64,000 nt of DNA from Candidatus Saccharimonadota bacterium (GCA_017545505.1 JAFWNB010000003.1:1-64000), one strand, 5' to 3'; shown: positions 25,020 to 34,553, numbered from the stretch's first letter. Numbers and translations: made by a program. The notes: generated by a model from the letters alone, not told the origin.

Positions 25020-26696
25020 ATGCGATTATTAAAAGTATTTAGAATGCACTATATATTATATATAATTCTTTTTGTTGCCATATTTAATATAGCTACCAGC
25101 GCCAACTCTTCTGCTCTTACCTATCAAAAAAACGTTAATGTTCAATTCACTTTTGGTCCTACTCTAAATATAACTCTTTCTTCTGCGGATTTAATTATTC
25201 CAAATCTTGCTCCAGGCACTTACGACGATTCAAATATTATTACGGTAAATGTAGAAACTAATGCGACTTATGGGTATACTTTATCTGCTGCTACTGGTAA
25301 TGGCAGTACTTACACTAATACGGATTTAGTAAATAGTAGCGATAGTGATGCTACTACTAAAAAATTTACTAGTCTAGCTACTACCGCCAGTTACGCTTCT
25401 ATGGCTTCGGCCAATGATAATTATTGGGGATATTCATATTCTTCAGATAACGGTAGTACTTGGGCTAATTATTCAGGTTTACCGTACTGCGCTCCAGTAG
25501 ACAATGAATGCACACGAGGCACCGCCCTCATTTCCACGACCAACGCTGCAGAGAGTAATTCAATCAAATTTAAGATTGGCGCCAAAGCCTCTAGCGATAA
25601 ACCTGCTGGTACCTACAAAAATGTCATAAATTTCTTTGCTGTGGCTGTACCAGAACCAGTAACATTTACTAGCGCATATTTTGATGCCGGCAAAACAATG
25701 CAGGATGGTTTTTATAAACTCCAAGATATGTCTAGTAGTATCTGCGATGCTGTAGAAGTTTATAACGAAGAAAGTCAAACTCAGGTCATAGATACAAGGG
25801 ACGGTAAAATATATTGGATCGCAAAGATACTAGATAAGGATTCGAATCCGGGATATCTCGATTACGATAGTCACTGTTGGATGACGCAAAATCTAGATTT
25901 AGATTTAGACAAAGAAGCTGAACTTACATCACTTGACACCGATCTAAACCAATACGGCACCGATGCATATAATTCTACGAATGGCTATAGTAATTCAAAC
26001 GGAGTTATATCATGGAATCCCGATGATTCAACTGTAGAATCATCAAGAATAGTCAACGGCTCTATCCCGGATTGGAAGGAAACATTCGGGCCCCAATCAT
26101 TTGATGTTGGAGATTATTACGAAAAAGATAACACATCAAACACAACATGCAATTATTTAGTAGCTACTTGCGAAAACTTTTCTGACGAACCTTTTTCTTC
26201 AAACGGTACGCATGGATCCGTAGGGAACTACTATAACTGGAACGCCGCAGTAGCGTCAAACGATACATCTTCATACAATACAGCTACCACGGGAAGCGAA
26301 GATACTCCGCAAAACTCTATTTGCCCCAAAGGCTGGAAACTTCCAAGTTATTATTTAGGATCATTGTTTGGAGAGTGGTCATATATAATGGGCTCTGAAC
26401 AAACAAAATACCCAATTACGAATAATTATTATAATTTCGCGCCAATATACCTCGTACGTGGCGGGGCAATTCGCGGACAAACCATGGTTGCAGGTTTATA
26501 TGCCCCACCAGCCACTCTAAATAATGCCGGGCGTAATGCTAATTACTGGACGACAATACTCGATAGTTATTCAACTCAAGATCAACGTCCAGAAAGTATC
26601 CAACCCACGAATCTTTCCTATAATTATCGAAACGGAGCAAGAGGACCTAGTAGCTATAGATTCTACGCCCAATCCGTGCGTTGTCTAGCAAGATAG
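25020..26696 (+). CDS. Secreted surface protein, N-terminal beta-module plus Fib_succ-type domain
   Basis: 558 residues. A signal peptide (hydrophobic about 10-32) precedes a beta-module (about 33-212; TNATYGYTLSAAT, YWGYSYSSDNG, a Cys pair in PYCAPVDNECTRG, PAGTYKNVINFFAVA) of the same type as in three other proteins here. Residues about 240-558 form one Fib_succ-type paralogous domain: DTRDGKIYWIAK, HCWMTQNLDLD, ICPKGWKLPS and a final SVRCLAR. No anchor is visible. Short leader with a GTTATAATT box about 20 bases before the ATG. Confidence 0.83.
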   Translation: MRLLKVFRMHYILYIILFVAIFNIATSANSSALTYQKNVNVQFTFGPTLNITLSSADLIIPNLAPGTYDDSNIITVNVETNATYGYTLSAATGNGSTYTNTDLVNSSDSDATTKKFTSLATTASYASMASANDNYWGYSYSSDNGSTWANYSGLPYCAPVDNECTRGTALISTTNAAESNSIKFKIGAKASSDKPAGTYKNVINFFAVAVPEPVTFTSAYFDAGKTMQDGFYKLQDMSSSICDAVEVYNEESQTQVIDTRDGKIYWIAKILDKDSNPGYLDYDSHCWMTQNLDLDLDKEAELTSLDTDLNQYGTDAYNSTNGYSNSNGVISWNPDDSTVESSRIVNGSIPDWKETFGPQSFDVGDYYEKDNTSNTTCNYLVATCENFSDEPFSSNGTHGSVGNYYNWNAAVASNDTSSYNTATTGSEDTPQNSICPKGWKLPSYYLGSLFGEWSYIMGSEQTKYPITNNYYNFAPIYLVRGGAIRGQTMVAGLYAPPATLNNAGRNANYWTTILDSYSTQDQRPESIQPTNLSYNYRNGARGPSSYRFYAQSVRCLAR

Positions 26697-26717
26697 ATAA
26701 ATTATTTAAATTTATTC

Positions 26718-26747
26718 TTGACAAAAATATTTTTCTAGAAGTATAAT
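26718..26747 (+). promoter_or_regulatory. Strong sigma-70-type promoter of a structured RNA
   Basis: TTGACA (26718-26723) and TATAAT (26742-26747) are both perfect, with an 18-base spacer. The predicted start at about 26754 is the first base of a long stem. Confidence 0.8.
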
Positions 26748-26753
26748 AAAACG

Positions 26754-26916
26754 GTAATCATTCAACAACACTTCGTCGGGTCAAAACGCCCAGGAGTGAA
26801 AATGGCATCGTAAGGTGTTCGACTCTTGAGCCATTCGGCGAAATTGTTGGATGATTACACCCTTGCGGTGCCATTTGCGCATATCCTAAAAAATGGCACC
26901 GCAAGGGTGTAATCAT
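26754..26916 (+). ncRNA. Candidate structured RNA with mutually exclusive stems
   Basis: The predicted transcript starts GTAATCATTCAACAA (26754-26768), which pairs with 26844-26858 (15 pairs, one G-U). This closes a junction holding CACT..GGG/CCC..AGTG (26770-26798) and AATGGC/GCCATT (26801-26835). The 3' strand of that stem is also the first part of a perfect 26-base-pair hairpin (26851-26876 with 26891-26916). Eight bases (ATGATTAC) are shared, so the two folds compete. No T-run follows and no SRP, tmRNA or RNase P core is seen. rpsL has its own -10 box further on (26999-27004), so this may be a stand-alone RNA. Confidence 0.5.
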
Positions 26917-26998
26917 ATCAACTATTTAATGTGCAATATAATATTACGACATAATAATACAATAAGCAAATATTATTAGACATTTTAGGCTAAGTGTG

Positions 26999-27052
26999 AT
27001 ATAATCATTTAAAGAGTTTCAGCTTGATTAATATTGCTGTAAAAAATCAAGC
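26999..27052 (+). promoter_or_regulatory. rpsL promoter -10 and leader hairpin
   Basis: A TGATATAAT box (26996-27004) is followed by a leader of about 70 bases. In it GCTTGATT (27022-27029) pairs with AATCAAGC (27045-27052). The loop TTAATATT could pair with the downstream AATATATTAA as a pseudoknot. Autoregulation of the S12-S7 operon by this leader is a possibility only. Confidence 0.4.
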
Positions 27053-27083
27053 AAATATATTAATAATAAAAGGGAGCATTTTA

Positions 27084-27497
27084 ATGCCAACTATTAATCA
27101 GTTGATTCGTAAGCCTCGTAAAAAAGGCGCGAAAAAATCAAAATCCCCAGCTTTAGGGTCTATTATTAATACCCTAAAAACCAAGCGCTACGAAAAAGCT
27201 GCGCCTTTGAAGCGTGGGGTATGTATTAAAGTTACTACTAAAACACCAAAGAAACCAAACTCCGCTATGCGTAAAGTTGCACGTGTACGCCTTACCAATG
27301 GTCAAGAAGTATGGGCCTACATTGGCGGCGAAGGTCACAACCTTCAAGAGCATGCTGTAGTATTAGTACGCGGTGGTCGTGTGCCAGATTTACCTGGTGT
27401 TCGCTATCATATCGTTCGCGGCACACTTGACCTTCAGGGTGTTCAAGGTCGCAAACAAGGCCGTTCTAAATACGGCGCCAAAAAGGAGGGTAAGTAA
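27084..27497 (+). CDS. rpsL: 30S ribosomal protein S12
   Basis: 137 residues from ATG 27084, with AGGGAG 8 bases upstream; the in-frame ATG at 27024 falls in the leader hairpin and is rejected. The N-terminus [13 protein letters not shown] and the decoding-site loop [15 protein letters not shown] (canonical K-P-N-S-A-x-R-K) are as expected. [19 protein letters not shown], the loop with the methylthiolated Asp and streptomycin-resistance positions, is present. Followed 3 bases later by rpsG. The usual fusA and tuf of the str operon do not follow. Confidence 0.98.
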   Translation: MPTINQLIRKPRKKGAKKSKSPALGSIINTLKTKRYEKAAPLKRGVCIKVTTKTPKKPNSAMRKVARVRLTNGQEVWAYIGGEGHNLQEHAVVLVRGGRVPDLPGVRYHIVRGTLDLQGVQGRKQGRSKYGAKKEGK

Positions 27498-27499
27498 TT

Positions 27500-27976
27500 A
27501 TGCCACGCAAAACTACTAAATCCTTAACTCGTAAAGTTAATCCAGATCGCAAATACCAATCAATGCTAGTCCAAAGGTTAATAAATAAATCCATGTTGGA
27601 CGGCAAAAAACAAGTTGCAGAACGCGCTGTATATTCTGCTATCGAAGGTGCAGCTAAAAAACTTGGTAGCGAAAATCCGGTCGAAGTACTAGAAAAAGCA
27701 ATTGCTAACATCAGCCCTGATTTTGAAGTAAAATCTCGTCGCGTCGGTGGCGCAAACTACCAGATTCCTTTCCCAATCTCTGGCCATCGCCAACTTCATT
27801 TCGCGTTTTCTTGGCTCGTGCAATCTGCTCGCGCTAGAAGCGGTATGCCATATACTAAGCGCCTAGAAGCCGAAATCGTCGATGCTTACAATGAAACCGG
27901 TGCCGCTTTCAAGAAGAAAGAAGATTGTCACCGTATGGCCGAAGCCAACCGCGCCTTCGCACACTTCGCAAGATAG
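27500..27976 (+). CDS. rpsG: 30S ribosomal protein S7
   Basis: 158 residues, normal length. It has NKSMLDGKKQVAERAVYSA, the VKSRRVGGANYQIPFPI segment (canonical V-R-x-R-R-V-G-G-x-x-Y-Q-V-P) and a C-terminus HRMAEANRAFAHFAR. S7 nucleates the 30S head on 16S rRNA. Part of a two-gene operon with rpsL. The stop codon TAG is the first part of the left arm of a palindromic element that also acts as terminator. Confidence 0.98.
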   Translation: MPRKTTKSLTRKVNPDRKYQSMLVQRLINKSMLDGKKQVAERAVYSAIEGAAKKLGSENPVEVLEKAIANISPDFEVKSRRVGGANYQIPFPISGHRQLHFAFSWLVQSARARSGMPYTKRLEAEIVDAYNETGAAFKKKEDCHRMAEANRAFAHFAR

Positions 27977-28055
27977 CAACAAGAAAAGTATCTTTGAGGA
28001 CCATAAGCTTGGTCGAACGGCCTTGAGTGTGTCCAAAAAGATACTTTTTTGTTGC
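27976..28055. repeat. Palindromic element copy 1 (also terminator-like)
   Basis: Arms GCAACAAGAAAAGTATCTTT and its near-complement ending TTTTTTGTTGC enclose the core GGACCATAAGCTT-GGTCGAACGGCC-TTGAGTGT-GTCC (27998-28034). The same core, with other arms, lies at 42597-42636 and 57687-57723. The inner stem GGTC/GGCC covaries with GGCC/GGCC and GGGC/GCCC in the other copies. The T-rich right arm would also stop rpsG transcription. Confidence 0.8.
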
Positions 28056-28105
28056 TTTATAGTAAACTGTGTTATAATAGACATAAGTATGTTGGAGGAG
28101 GTAAA

Positions 28106-29110
28106 ATGGTAAAAGTCGCAATTAATGGTTTTGGCAGAATTGGGCGTTGCGCCCTCAAAATTTTGCTCGAACGTCACGACGTCCAAGTTGTAGCCATTAA
28201 TGATCCTGGCGACATTAAAACCTTAGCGTATTTATTAAAACATGATTCTTCATACGGGACCTACGATAAAAGAATTACCGCCACCGAAAAATCAATTATA
28301 ATCAACACCCGCGAAATTCCAGTTTTTTCGGAGAAAGAACCAATCAATTTACCATGGAAAAAGCTTGACGTAGATGTAGTGATTGAATGTACTGGTTTCT
28401 TTACAAAGCCAGAAGATGCTCGCGCTCATATTACCGCAGGAGCCAAAAAAGTTGTTATTTCTGCACCAGCCAAAGGCGAAGGCGCCAAAACCGTAGTAAT
28501 TGGCGTAAACGAAGACATCGTAGATAAAAATGACATAATCATCTCCAACGCGTCTTGTACAACCAACTGTATCGCGCCAATCATGAAAATACTAGAAGAC
28601 GAACTCGGTGTAGAAAAAGCTATGATGACGACTATTCATTCGTACACCGGCTCACAAAAGCTTCTTGACGGTTCCGCCAAAGATTTACGAGAAGGTCGTT
28701 CGGCCGCCGAAAACATCGTACCGACCACCACCGGAGCATCAAAAGCTGCAGCGCTTACTATCCCAACACTTAAAAACAAATTCAACGGTCTTTCTGTTCG
28801 CGTTCCTACGCCGGTAGTTTCACTTTCTGATATTACTGCCATCGTCAAACGAAATACCACTAAAGAAGAATTAATCAAAATTTTTCAAAAAGCCGCAAAA
28901 GAACCATACTACCAGGGAATTGTTGGCGTTACTGAAGAAGAACTTGTTTCATCCGATTTTATCGGTAATCCACATTCTTGCATCGTAGATTTACCACTAA
29001 CAGACGTCGTAGACGGCAATATGATTAAAATTGTTGCGTGGTATGACAATGAATGGGGCTATTCAAATCGCCTAGTTGAACTAGCCGTAGATTTCGGAAA
29101 GGAAATATAA
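28106..29110 (+). CDS. gap: Type I glyceraldehyde-3-phosphate dehydrogenase
   Basis: 334 residues from ATG 28106, with GGAGGAGG 4-8 bases upstream. NAD-binding INGFGRIGRCAL (about 5-16) and the catalytic SNASCTTNCIAP (about 150-161, Cys in SCTTN) are typical, with HSYTGSQKLLDG and WYDNEWGYSNRL near the C-terminus. It oxidises GAP to 1,3-bisphosphoglycerate. First gene of a probable five-gene carbon operon; its TAA overlaps the next ATG by one base. Confidence 0.98.
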   Translation: MVKVAINGFGRIGRCALKILLERHDVQVVAINDPGDIKTLAYLLKHDSSYGTYDKRITATEKSIIINTREIPVFSEKEPINLPWKKLDVDVVIECTGFFTKPEDARAHITAGAKKVVISAPAKGEGAKTVVIGVNEDIVDKNDIIISNASCTTNCIAPIMKILEDELGVEKAMMTTIHSYTGSQKLLDGSAKDLREGRSAAENIVPTTTGASKAAALTIPTLKNKFNGLSVRVPTPVVSLSDITAIVKRNTTKEELIKIFQKAAKEPYYQGIVGVTEEELVSSDFIGNPHSCIVDLPLTDVVDGNMIKIVAWYDNEWGYSNRLVELAVDFGKEI

Positions 29111-29559
29111 TGGACGTATATATTGGCTCAGATTATCGTGGATTTGAAAAGAAAAACCAACTCTTAAAAAGCCTTCCGGCTACTGATTATAATATTATTG
29201 ATGTTGGTGCCTACTCATATCACGAAGGCGACGATTTTAACGATCCAGCTATAGCCGTCGCTAGGAATGTTCGAAAGGATCGCGACAGCAAAGGTATTTT
29301 GATTTGCGATTCTGCTCATGGCGTTACAATGCAAGCAAATCGGTTTAAAGGCGTACGAGCTGCGCATTGCGAAAACGAAGAATCCGCCATACTTGCTCGC
29401 GAACACGACGATGCGAATGTCCTATGCTTATCCGCTCATTTCCTCGATGAAGAAACTATGAAAAAAATAATTCTAACATTCTTAGAAACTAAATTTTCAA
29501 ACTTAGAGCGCCGCGTAAGGCGAATTAATCGCTTAGACGAAAGGGAGGATTATGATTAG
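29110..29559 (+). CDS. rpiB: RpiB/LacAB-family sugar-phosphate isomerase
   Basis: 149 residues. YIGSDYRGFEKK at the start, YHEGDDFNDPAIAVA and GILICDSAHGVTMQANRFKGVRAA (about 58-81) follow the RpiB pattern, including the Cys base. The phosphate-binding GTGxG of textbook RpiB is DSAHG here. HDDANVLCLSA near 100-110 is the usual ANVL segment. Probably ribose-5-phosphate to ribulose-5-phosphate, but the changed loop leaves other aldose phosphates open. Overlaps gap by one base and the epimerase gene by 8. Confidence 0.87.
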   Translation: MDVYIGSDYRGFEKKNQLLKSLPATDYNIIDVGAYSYHEGDDFNDPAIAVARNVRKDRDSKGILICDSAHGVTMQANRFKGVRAAHCENEESAILAREHDDANVLCLSAHFLDEETMKKIILTFLETKFSNLERRVRRINRLDEREDYD

Positions 29560-30208
29560 AACCGTTTCAATCGTTCCAACAATTTTGACCGACAATAAAC
29601 AAGATTACCGCACACAAATTGAGCGTATCAATGTTTTCACGCGTCGCGTACAGATAGATGTTTCAGATGGGACACTCGCTCCAACTCCGACACTAGATAT
29701 AACCAACATTTGGTGGCCAAAAAACTGGGAGGCCGATTTGCATATCATGTCAAAAAACCCTTCTACTCTCTTAGACACTATTTTAAAACTCAATCCATCA
29801 CTCTGTATTTTTCATGCCGAAGCCGAAGAAGATTTATTACCAAGTTTCCAAACCTTAAAAAACGCTGGAATTAAAGTAGGCGTAGCAATTCTTCCTTCGA
29901 CCTTCCCCGGGAATATCAAGCCATACATTGACGCGGCCGACCATGCCTTAATCTTTGCTGGTCAACTCGGCGTTCAGGGCTCACCAGCAGACTTAATGCA
30001 AATGGAAAAAATTCCACTCGTTCGCAATATGAAACCAGAAATCGAAATTAGCTGGGATGGCGGAGCGAATATTACAAATGTTCGCGCTCTCGCACATGCA
30101 GATTTAGATGTTATTAATGTTGGTTCGGCAATTTCAAACGCACCAGATCCAGCTGAGGCCTTTCAATCTCTTGTTGCCGAGATAGACAAAAATGGGGTAG
30201 TTTTATAA
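29552..30208 (+). CDS. rpe: Ribulose-phosphate 3-epimerase family protein
   Basis: 218 residues, TIM-barrel of the Rpe family. VSIVPTILTDNK starts it, VQIDVSDGTLAPTPT holds the metal-binding Asp (canonical DVMDGxFVPN), and EADLHIMSKNP matches the DxHLMxxxP segment. ISWDGGANITNVRALAHADLDVINVGSAI matches VDGGI and the phosphate-binding end. The barrel is complete though diverged. It would link ribulose-5-P and xylulose-5-P, the phosphoketolase substrate. Overlaps both neighbours. Confidence 0.87.
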   Translation: MIRTVSIVPTILTDNKQDYRTQIERINVFTRRVQIDVSDGTLAPTPTLDITNIWWPKNWEADLHIMSKNPSTLLDTILKLNPSLCIFHAEAEEDLLPSFQTLKNAGIKVGVAILPSTFPGNIKPYIDAADHALIFAGQLGVQGSPADLMQMEKIPLVRNMKPEIEISWDGGANITNVRALAHADLDVINVGSAISNAPDPAEAFQSLVAEIDKNGVVL

Positions 30209-31170
30209 TGGCAAGAATCGTTTCGTTGGGAAGCGCTCTTCAAGACATTTATTTCATAGATCGCGATGATCTAGTTTCTACAGCCATCGGAAAAGAAGCG
30301 ATTTTCGGAAAAATACTAGTTGGTTCAAAAGTCGATATTGATAAAATATCTTATGAAGTCGGCGGTGGCGGCATTAACTCCGCTATCACTTTTTCACGTC
30401 ATGGTCACGAAGTAGTTTTAATGAGCAATATTGCTAAAGATTCAGCCGGCTCAGCAATTACTAAAAAACTGAATCAGGAATCTATAGACGATAGCTATAT
30501 TAACGTATTAGAACGTAAAACCACTGGTACTTCTGTAATCTTACTTAACGAAAAAAATGGCGAACGTACAATCTTAACATATCGCGGTGCCAGCGAACAA
30601 TTCGGCAATTTCAGTGAAAAAGATTTAGACTTAATCAATCCAGATTGGCTGTATATCACTACATTAAGAGGCGATCTAGAAACACTGAAACGTTTTCTAA
30701 AAAAAGCCAAAGAACAAAATATTAAAGTAATGCTTAATCCCGGCGTCAAAGAATTGGAAAACGTCAAAGAATTAACTAAACTATTTGAATACATTGATGT
30801 TTTAAATGTTAACAAAAACGAGGCAATGCAAATTGTTCCTGGAGTTACTTTACTCGAACTAGTATACCGTCTGAATAATTACATAAATACCGTTATAGTT
30901 ACAGACGGCACAATGGGTGGAATCGCAACTGATAGCACCGAAACATATCGTTTTGGCATTTACGAAGATTTAAAAGTTAAAGACGCGACTGGAGCAGGTG
31001 ATGCGTTCGGATCAGGCTTCTTGGCCCACCTCGCTTCAGGAAAATCTTTTAAAAACTCTTTAATCTTCGCATCTGCCAACTCGACGTCAGTAATTACTAA
31101 AATCGGTGCTAATAAAGGAATACTAACTGGCTCGGAGAAACTACACCCAATGCCAATTCAAAAAGTCTAA
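30208..31170 (+). CDS. PfkB-family carbohydrate kinase
   Basis: 320 residues. The PfkB/ribokinase fold shows VGGGGINSAITFSRHGHEVVLMSNI near the start (substrate-binding GG), TGTSVILLNEKNGERTILTYRGA, and the second signature DATGAGDAFGSGFLAHL (about 260-276) with the catalytic Asp in GAGD. The substrate (ribose, fructose-phosphate or a nucleoside) cannot be told. Its place after RpiB and Rpe suggests a pentose or nucleoside entry step. Starts in a one-base overlap with rpe. Confidence 0.92.
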   Translation: MARIVSLGSALQDIYFIDRDDLVSTAIGKEAIFGKILVGSKVDIDKISYEVGGGGINSAITFSRHGHEVVLMSNIAKDSAGSAITKKLNQESIDDSYINVLERKTTGTSVILLNEKNGERTILTYRGASEQFGNFSEKDLDLINPDWLYITTLRGDLETLKRFLKKAKEQNIKVMLNPGVKELENVKELTKLFEYIDVLNVNKNEAMQIVPGVTLLELVYRLNNYINTVIVTDGTMGGIATDSTETYRFGIYEDLKVKDATGAGDAFGSGFLAHLASGKSFKNSLIFASANSTSVITKIGANKGILTGSEKLHPMPIQKV

Positions 31171-31178
31171 GGAGGAAC

Positions 31179-31892
31179 ATGACACAAGCATATGACGAAA
31201 TATTAAGAAAACTAACCATCGAAGATCTAGAGCGCGCTAATGCCTACGCCAAAGATTTAACTATGGGTCTACAAATCATTCGCTCATTTCCACAAGGTGT
31301 CACAATTTTTGGCTCCGCAAGGCTACCGCAAGATAACAAATATTGTAAACTTGCGTATCAATTGGGCGAATTACTCGCCGAAAACGGCCACGCAGTAATA
31401 ACCGGTGGAGGCCCTGGCATTATGGAGGCAGCTTCACGTGGCTCATACGAAATCGGTGGTCGTACAATTGGCCTCAATATCAAATTAATTCACGAACAGC
31501 ACCCAAATCCATATCTAACAGACAGTATTACTTTTGAGTACTTCTTTGCCAGAAAAGTCTCACTCGCCATGGCGGCAAAGGTTTTCGTGTTTTTCCCAGG
31601 CGGTTTTGGCACCATGGATGAAATAGCCGAAATATTGTGCCTAATGCAAGAAAATAAAATGCCAAAAATGCCAGTATTTTTAATTGGCGAAGATTTTTGG
31701 GAAAATTTCAGTAAAGCTATCGAAACAATGGTAGAGCATAAAATGGTAAACACTGAAGACACTAAAATTTTTGAAATAACTGACGACATTAAGAAAGTAG
31801 TTGAAGCTGCGAATAAAATCGGTCACCCCAAAGTATCAGAAAACTATTACGATGGCTTTAGAGAGGCTCGCGAACTCGGTAAAATATTATAA
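31179..31892 (+). CDS. LOG-family (lysine decarboxylase-like) nucleotide phosphoribohydrolase
   Basis: 237 residues. VTIFGSARLP, ITGGGPGIMEAASRG (canonical GGGxxGxM) and FFPGGFGTMDEIAEIL (canonical PGGxGTxxE) define the LOG/TIGR00730 family. These enzymes remove ribose-5-phosphate from nucleoside monophosphates. Release of ribose-5-P here would feed the RpiB/Rpe/phosphoketolase route, fitting the operon. AGGAGG precedes the ATG. Converges with enolase. Confidence 0.92.
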   Translation: MTQAYDEILRKLTIEDLERANAYAKDLTMGLQIIRSFPQGVTIFGSARLPQDNKYCKLAYQLGELLAENGHAVITGGGPGIMEAASRGSYEIGGRTIGLNIKLIHEQHPNPYLTDSITFEYFFARKVSLAMAAKVFVFFPGGFGTMDEIAEILCLMQENKMPKMPVFLIGEDFWENFSKAIETMVEHKMVNTEDTKIFEITDDIKKVVEAANKIGHPKVSENYYDGFREARELGKIL

Positions 31893-33176
31893 TTATCTAA
31901 ATGGATTGGCAAGACCAAGTCTTGAATTCGTATCCGCAATACGAATTAATTCATTATATTTCGCAATCCTATCTGTACGGGAAAGAGAACCGGTCTTTAT
32001 TTGATCGGTGCCAAGGCCAACAGCAAGATGTGCAATTGAAACATCTTCCGTTTCGCCGGAACGATGCGACATTACAGTTTTATAACCTGCTTTTTTCGCA
32101 ATCAAAACTGCATCGATAGTTTCCGATAATGTACCAATTTGATTTGGCTTAATTAAAATCGCATTAGCAATTCTATTTTCAATACCTTTTATCAATAATT
32201 TGGCGTTAGTCACAAATAAATCATCTCCAACCAACTGGATATTGGAACCTAAACGATCCGTCATCTTTCTCCAACTAATCCAATCATTTTCAGCTAAGCC
32301 GTCTTCAATTGAAAGAACAGGATAATTGCGCGTAATCCAATCATACCAATCAATCAAATCATCCGCGGTTTTCTGTTCGCCACTAGTCTTTAATTTATAA
32401 CTACCATTTTCATAGAATTCACTTGCCGCAATATCCATCGCAATTGCGATATCGTCGCCAAATACATAGCCAGCTTTTTCAACTGCCAATTTAATACATT
32501 CTAGTGGTTCATTGTTACCGCCTTTTACTCTTGGCGCATATCCACCTTCATCACCAACCGTAGTAGGATAACCACGTTCTTTTAAAACACTCTTGAGCGC
32601 ATGAAACACTTCTGCGCCATATCGCACTGCCTCGGCTATATTTTCAGCCCCTATCGGAATAATCATATATTCTTGAAAATCTGTAGCCCAATCTGCATGC
32701 TCACCACCGTTCATTACATTCATCATCGGCATCGGAATTGACATCTCTTTAGACCTGCCAGATAACTCAGCAATATATTGATAAAAAGGCATTCTATTAG
32801 CTTTCGCGTTAGCCTTAGCGTTTGCTAAAGAAACCGCCAAGATTGCATTTGCGCCAAGACGAGTTTTATTTAACGTACCATCAAGATCACACATCAGTTT
32901 ATCGACCGTAGTTTGCTCTGAGTCATTTCCGACCAAAACATCCCGAATAGAAGAATTAACATTCCAGATTGCCTTTAATACACTTTTACCACCATAGTAT
33001 TCATCATTATCATCTCTTAATTCTAATGCTTCGCCTGAACCAGTGGATGCTCCGGACGGCACAATTGCTCGACCAAAACCACCGCCCTCTAACCAAACTT
33101 CAGCTTCAACTGTAGGATTTCCTCTAGAATCTAAAACTTGCCTTGCTCTAACATTTGAAATCGTAAAACTTTTCAT
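31893..33176 (-). CDS. eno: Enolase
   Basis: 427 residues, full length. [17 protein letters not shown] at the N-terminus, GEAL near the substrate loop, and the metal ligands in [24 protein letters not shown] and VGDDLFVTN. The C-terminal [17 protein letters not shown] and SHRSGETED segments hold the catalytic Lys and substrate contacts. Converts 2-phosphoglycerate to PEP. A TACAAT box (33183-33188 on +) lies 6 bases before the ATG, so it is leaderless. Converges on the LOG gene. Confidence 0.98.
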   Translation of the reverse strand: MKSFTISNVRARQVLDSRGNPTVEAEVWLEGGGFGRAIVPSGASTGSGEALELRDDNDEYYGGKSVLKAIWNVNSSIRDVLVGNDSEQTTVDKLMCDLDGTLNKTRLGANAILAVSLANAKANAKANRMPFYQYIAELSGRSKEMSIPMPMMNVMNGGEHADWATDFQEYMIIPIGAENIAEAVRYGAEVFHALKSVLKERGYPTTVGDEGGYAPRVKGGNNEPLECIKLAVEKAGYVFGDDIAIAMDIAASEFYENGSYKLKTSGEQKTADDLIDWYDWITRNYPVLSIEDGLAENDWISWRKMTDRLGSNIQLVGDDLFVTNAKLLIKGIENRIANAILIKPNQIGTLSETIDAVLIAKKAGYKTVMSHRSGETEDVSIAHLAVGLGTDQIKTGSLSRTDRIAKYNELIRIADTNSRLGLANPFR

Positions 33177-33241
33177 AAGCCTATTGTATCACAATAAATT
33201 ATGCTATAATAAACATAAGATTTATTAATCAAGGAGTTATT

Positions 33242-34510
33242 ATGGATCAAAACAAAGGGGAAACACCAAATCCTCTCAATCCTACTGCAACACCGAGGCC
33301 CACTCCAGTGGCAAAACCTGTTGCTTCTACACAACCAACACCGGTTACGCGACCAATACCGGTTGCAGAGTCAGTACCAAATCAAACCATAAACCCAATT
33401 GAGCGTCCGATGAAACAGGCAGAACAATCTGCACCTGTCAAACCGAAAAAGAAAATATGGCCAATCGTAGCTATTATTATCTGTTTGTTCTTAGCAGTCG
33501 GCTGCGGAGTGACAGCAGTTCTTCTCAGCCTTAATGCTAATAAAAGTAACGCTGTCACGGCAGCGATCGCTAAATTGATCAATGGCGAAGCGCCAGCCAA
33601 TGTTGCGGTTAATGGCGATATAACAATTGACATTAATAACCAAGAATCACCAGTCAAATCCGTAGCTATCAACTTAAAATCCGAGGTTATTCCTAGCTCA
33701 TTAATTAATTCGTCGGTTGCAAACATTACATTTACCACCCAAAGCGGTACCGATATGGCGTTCGAACTAAACGAAGTTTACGCATCAAATAGTGATATAT
33801 ATTTCAAAATCAATAACAATACCGACAATACGGTTATTGACTGTGATAGCGAGACCGAAGAGGAATGTACAACAGAAAATAGTGATACAACGTCGGCAGA
33901 ACAAGCAGCTGTATTTGCAATCGTAGACGCGATAGATGACGAATGGTTAAAAATTTCAACCAACGAAATAACCGAAACCGTCAATAGTACCATCCCGTCC
34001 AACAGTATCAATTGTCTAGCAGATTTAGCAAACAATCTAAAAACTAATAACAATAGCATCGCTAAAGCTTATAATGACAATCAATTTATTATTTCGACTA
34101 CTGAAAACATACCAGTAACTAGCAAAAGATACCCAGTATATTTAATTACATTTGACAAAGAAAAACTAGGCAACTTCCTAAATGCCACAAATGAAGCATC
34201 AATCGTTGAAGATTTATCGTCTTGCTTAGATCAGGAAGTTTCTATAAATTCCGACAATATACTGGATAATCTAAAAAAACTACCAAAAGTTTATACCGAA
34301 ATTGATAATGACAACAATTTCGCTCGTATCTTTACAACAAGCGAAATAGGCGAGGAAGCTTCAGTAATAATTGATTTAAGCTTTGACTATCCAACCAACG
34401 TCAACGTCTCAGAACCAACCGAATACCGCAATTTCAGCGATGTTATACAAGAAATCTTTAGCGGTATGTTTACCTACGACGAAACAGACGTTGTAGAAAT
34501 AGAAGAATAG
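33242..34510 (+). CDS. Membrane-anchored extracytoplasmic protein with Pro-rich cytosolic start
   Basis: 422 residues, family not recognised. Residues 1-70 are rich in Pro, Thr and Val (repeated PTPVA/KPVAS-like units) and end in KPKKK. One hydrophobic segment (about 73-95) is followed by a long acidic outer domain with a Cys pair (DCDSETEEECT) and several NN/TE runs. Together this is a type II single-pass protein. AAGGAG precedes the ATG. No enzyme motif seen. Confidence 0.75.
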   Translation: MDQNKGETPNPLNPTATPRPTPVAKPVASTQPTPVTRPIPVAESVPNQTINPIERPMKQAEQSAPVKPKKKIWPIVAIIICLFLAVGCGVTAVLLSLNANKSNAVTAAIAKLINGEAPANVAVNGDITIDINNQESPVKSVAINLKSEVIPSSLINSSVANITFTTQSGTDMAFELNEVYASNSDIYFKINNNTDNTVIDCDSETEEECTTENSDTTSAEQAAVFAIVDAIDDEWLKISTNEITETVNSTIPSNSINCLADLANNLKTNNNSIAKAYNDNQFIISTTENIPVTSKRYPVYLITFDKEKLGNFLNATNEASIVEDLSSCLDQEVSINSDNILDNLKKLPKVYTEIDNDNNFARIFTTSEIGEEASVIIDLSFDYPTNVNVSEPTEYRNFSDVIQEIFSGMFTYDETDVVEIEE

Positions 34511-34553
34511 GCCTCTACTTGACTTTTTAGCGTAAGTGTGATATAATAAAAAA

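Noticed and set aside
26754-26860. SRP, tmRNA or RNase P RNA as identity of the structured RNA
   Set aside because: None of the conserved cores of these RNAs that I know is present.
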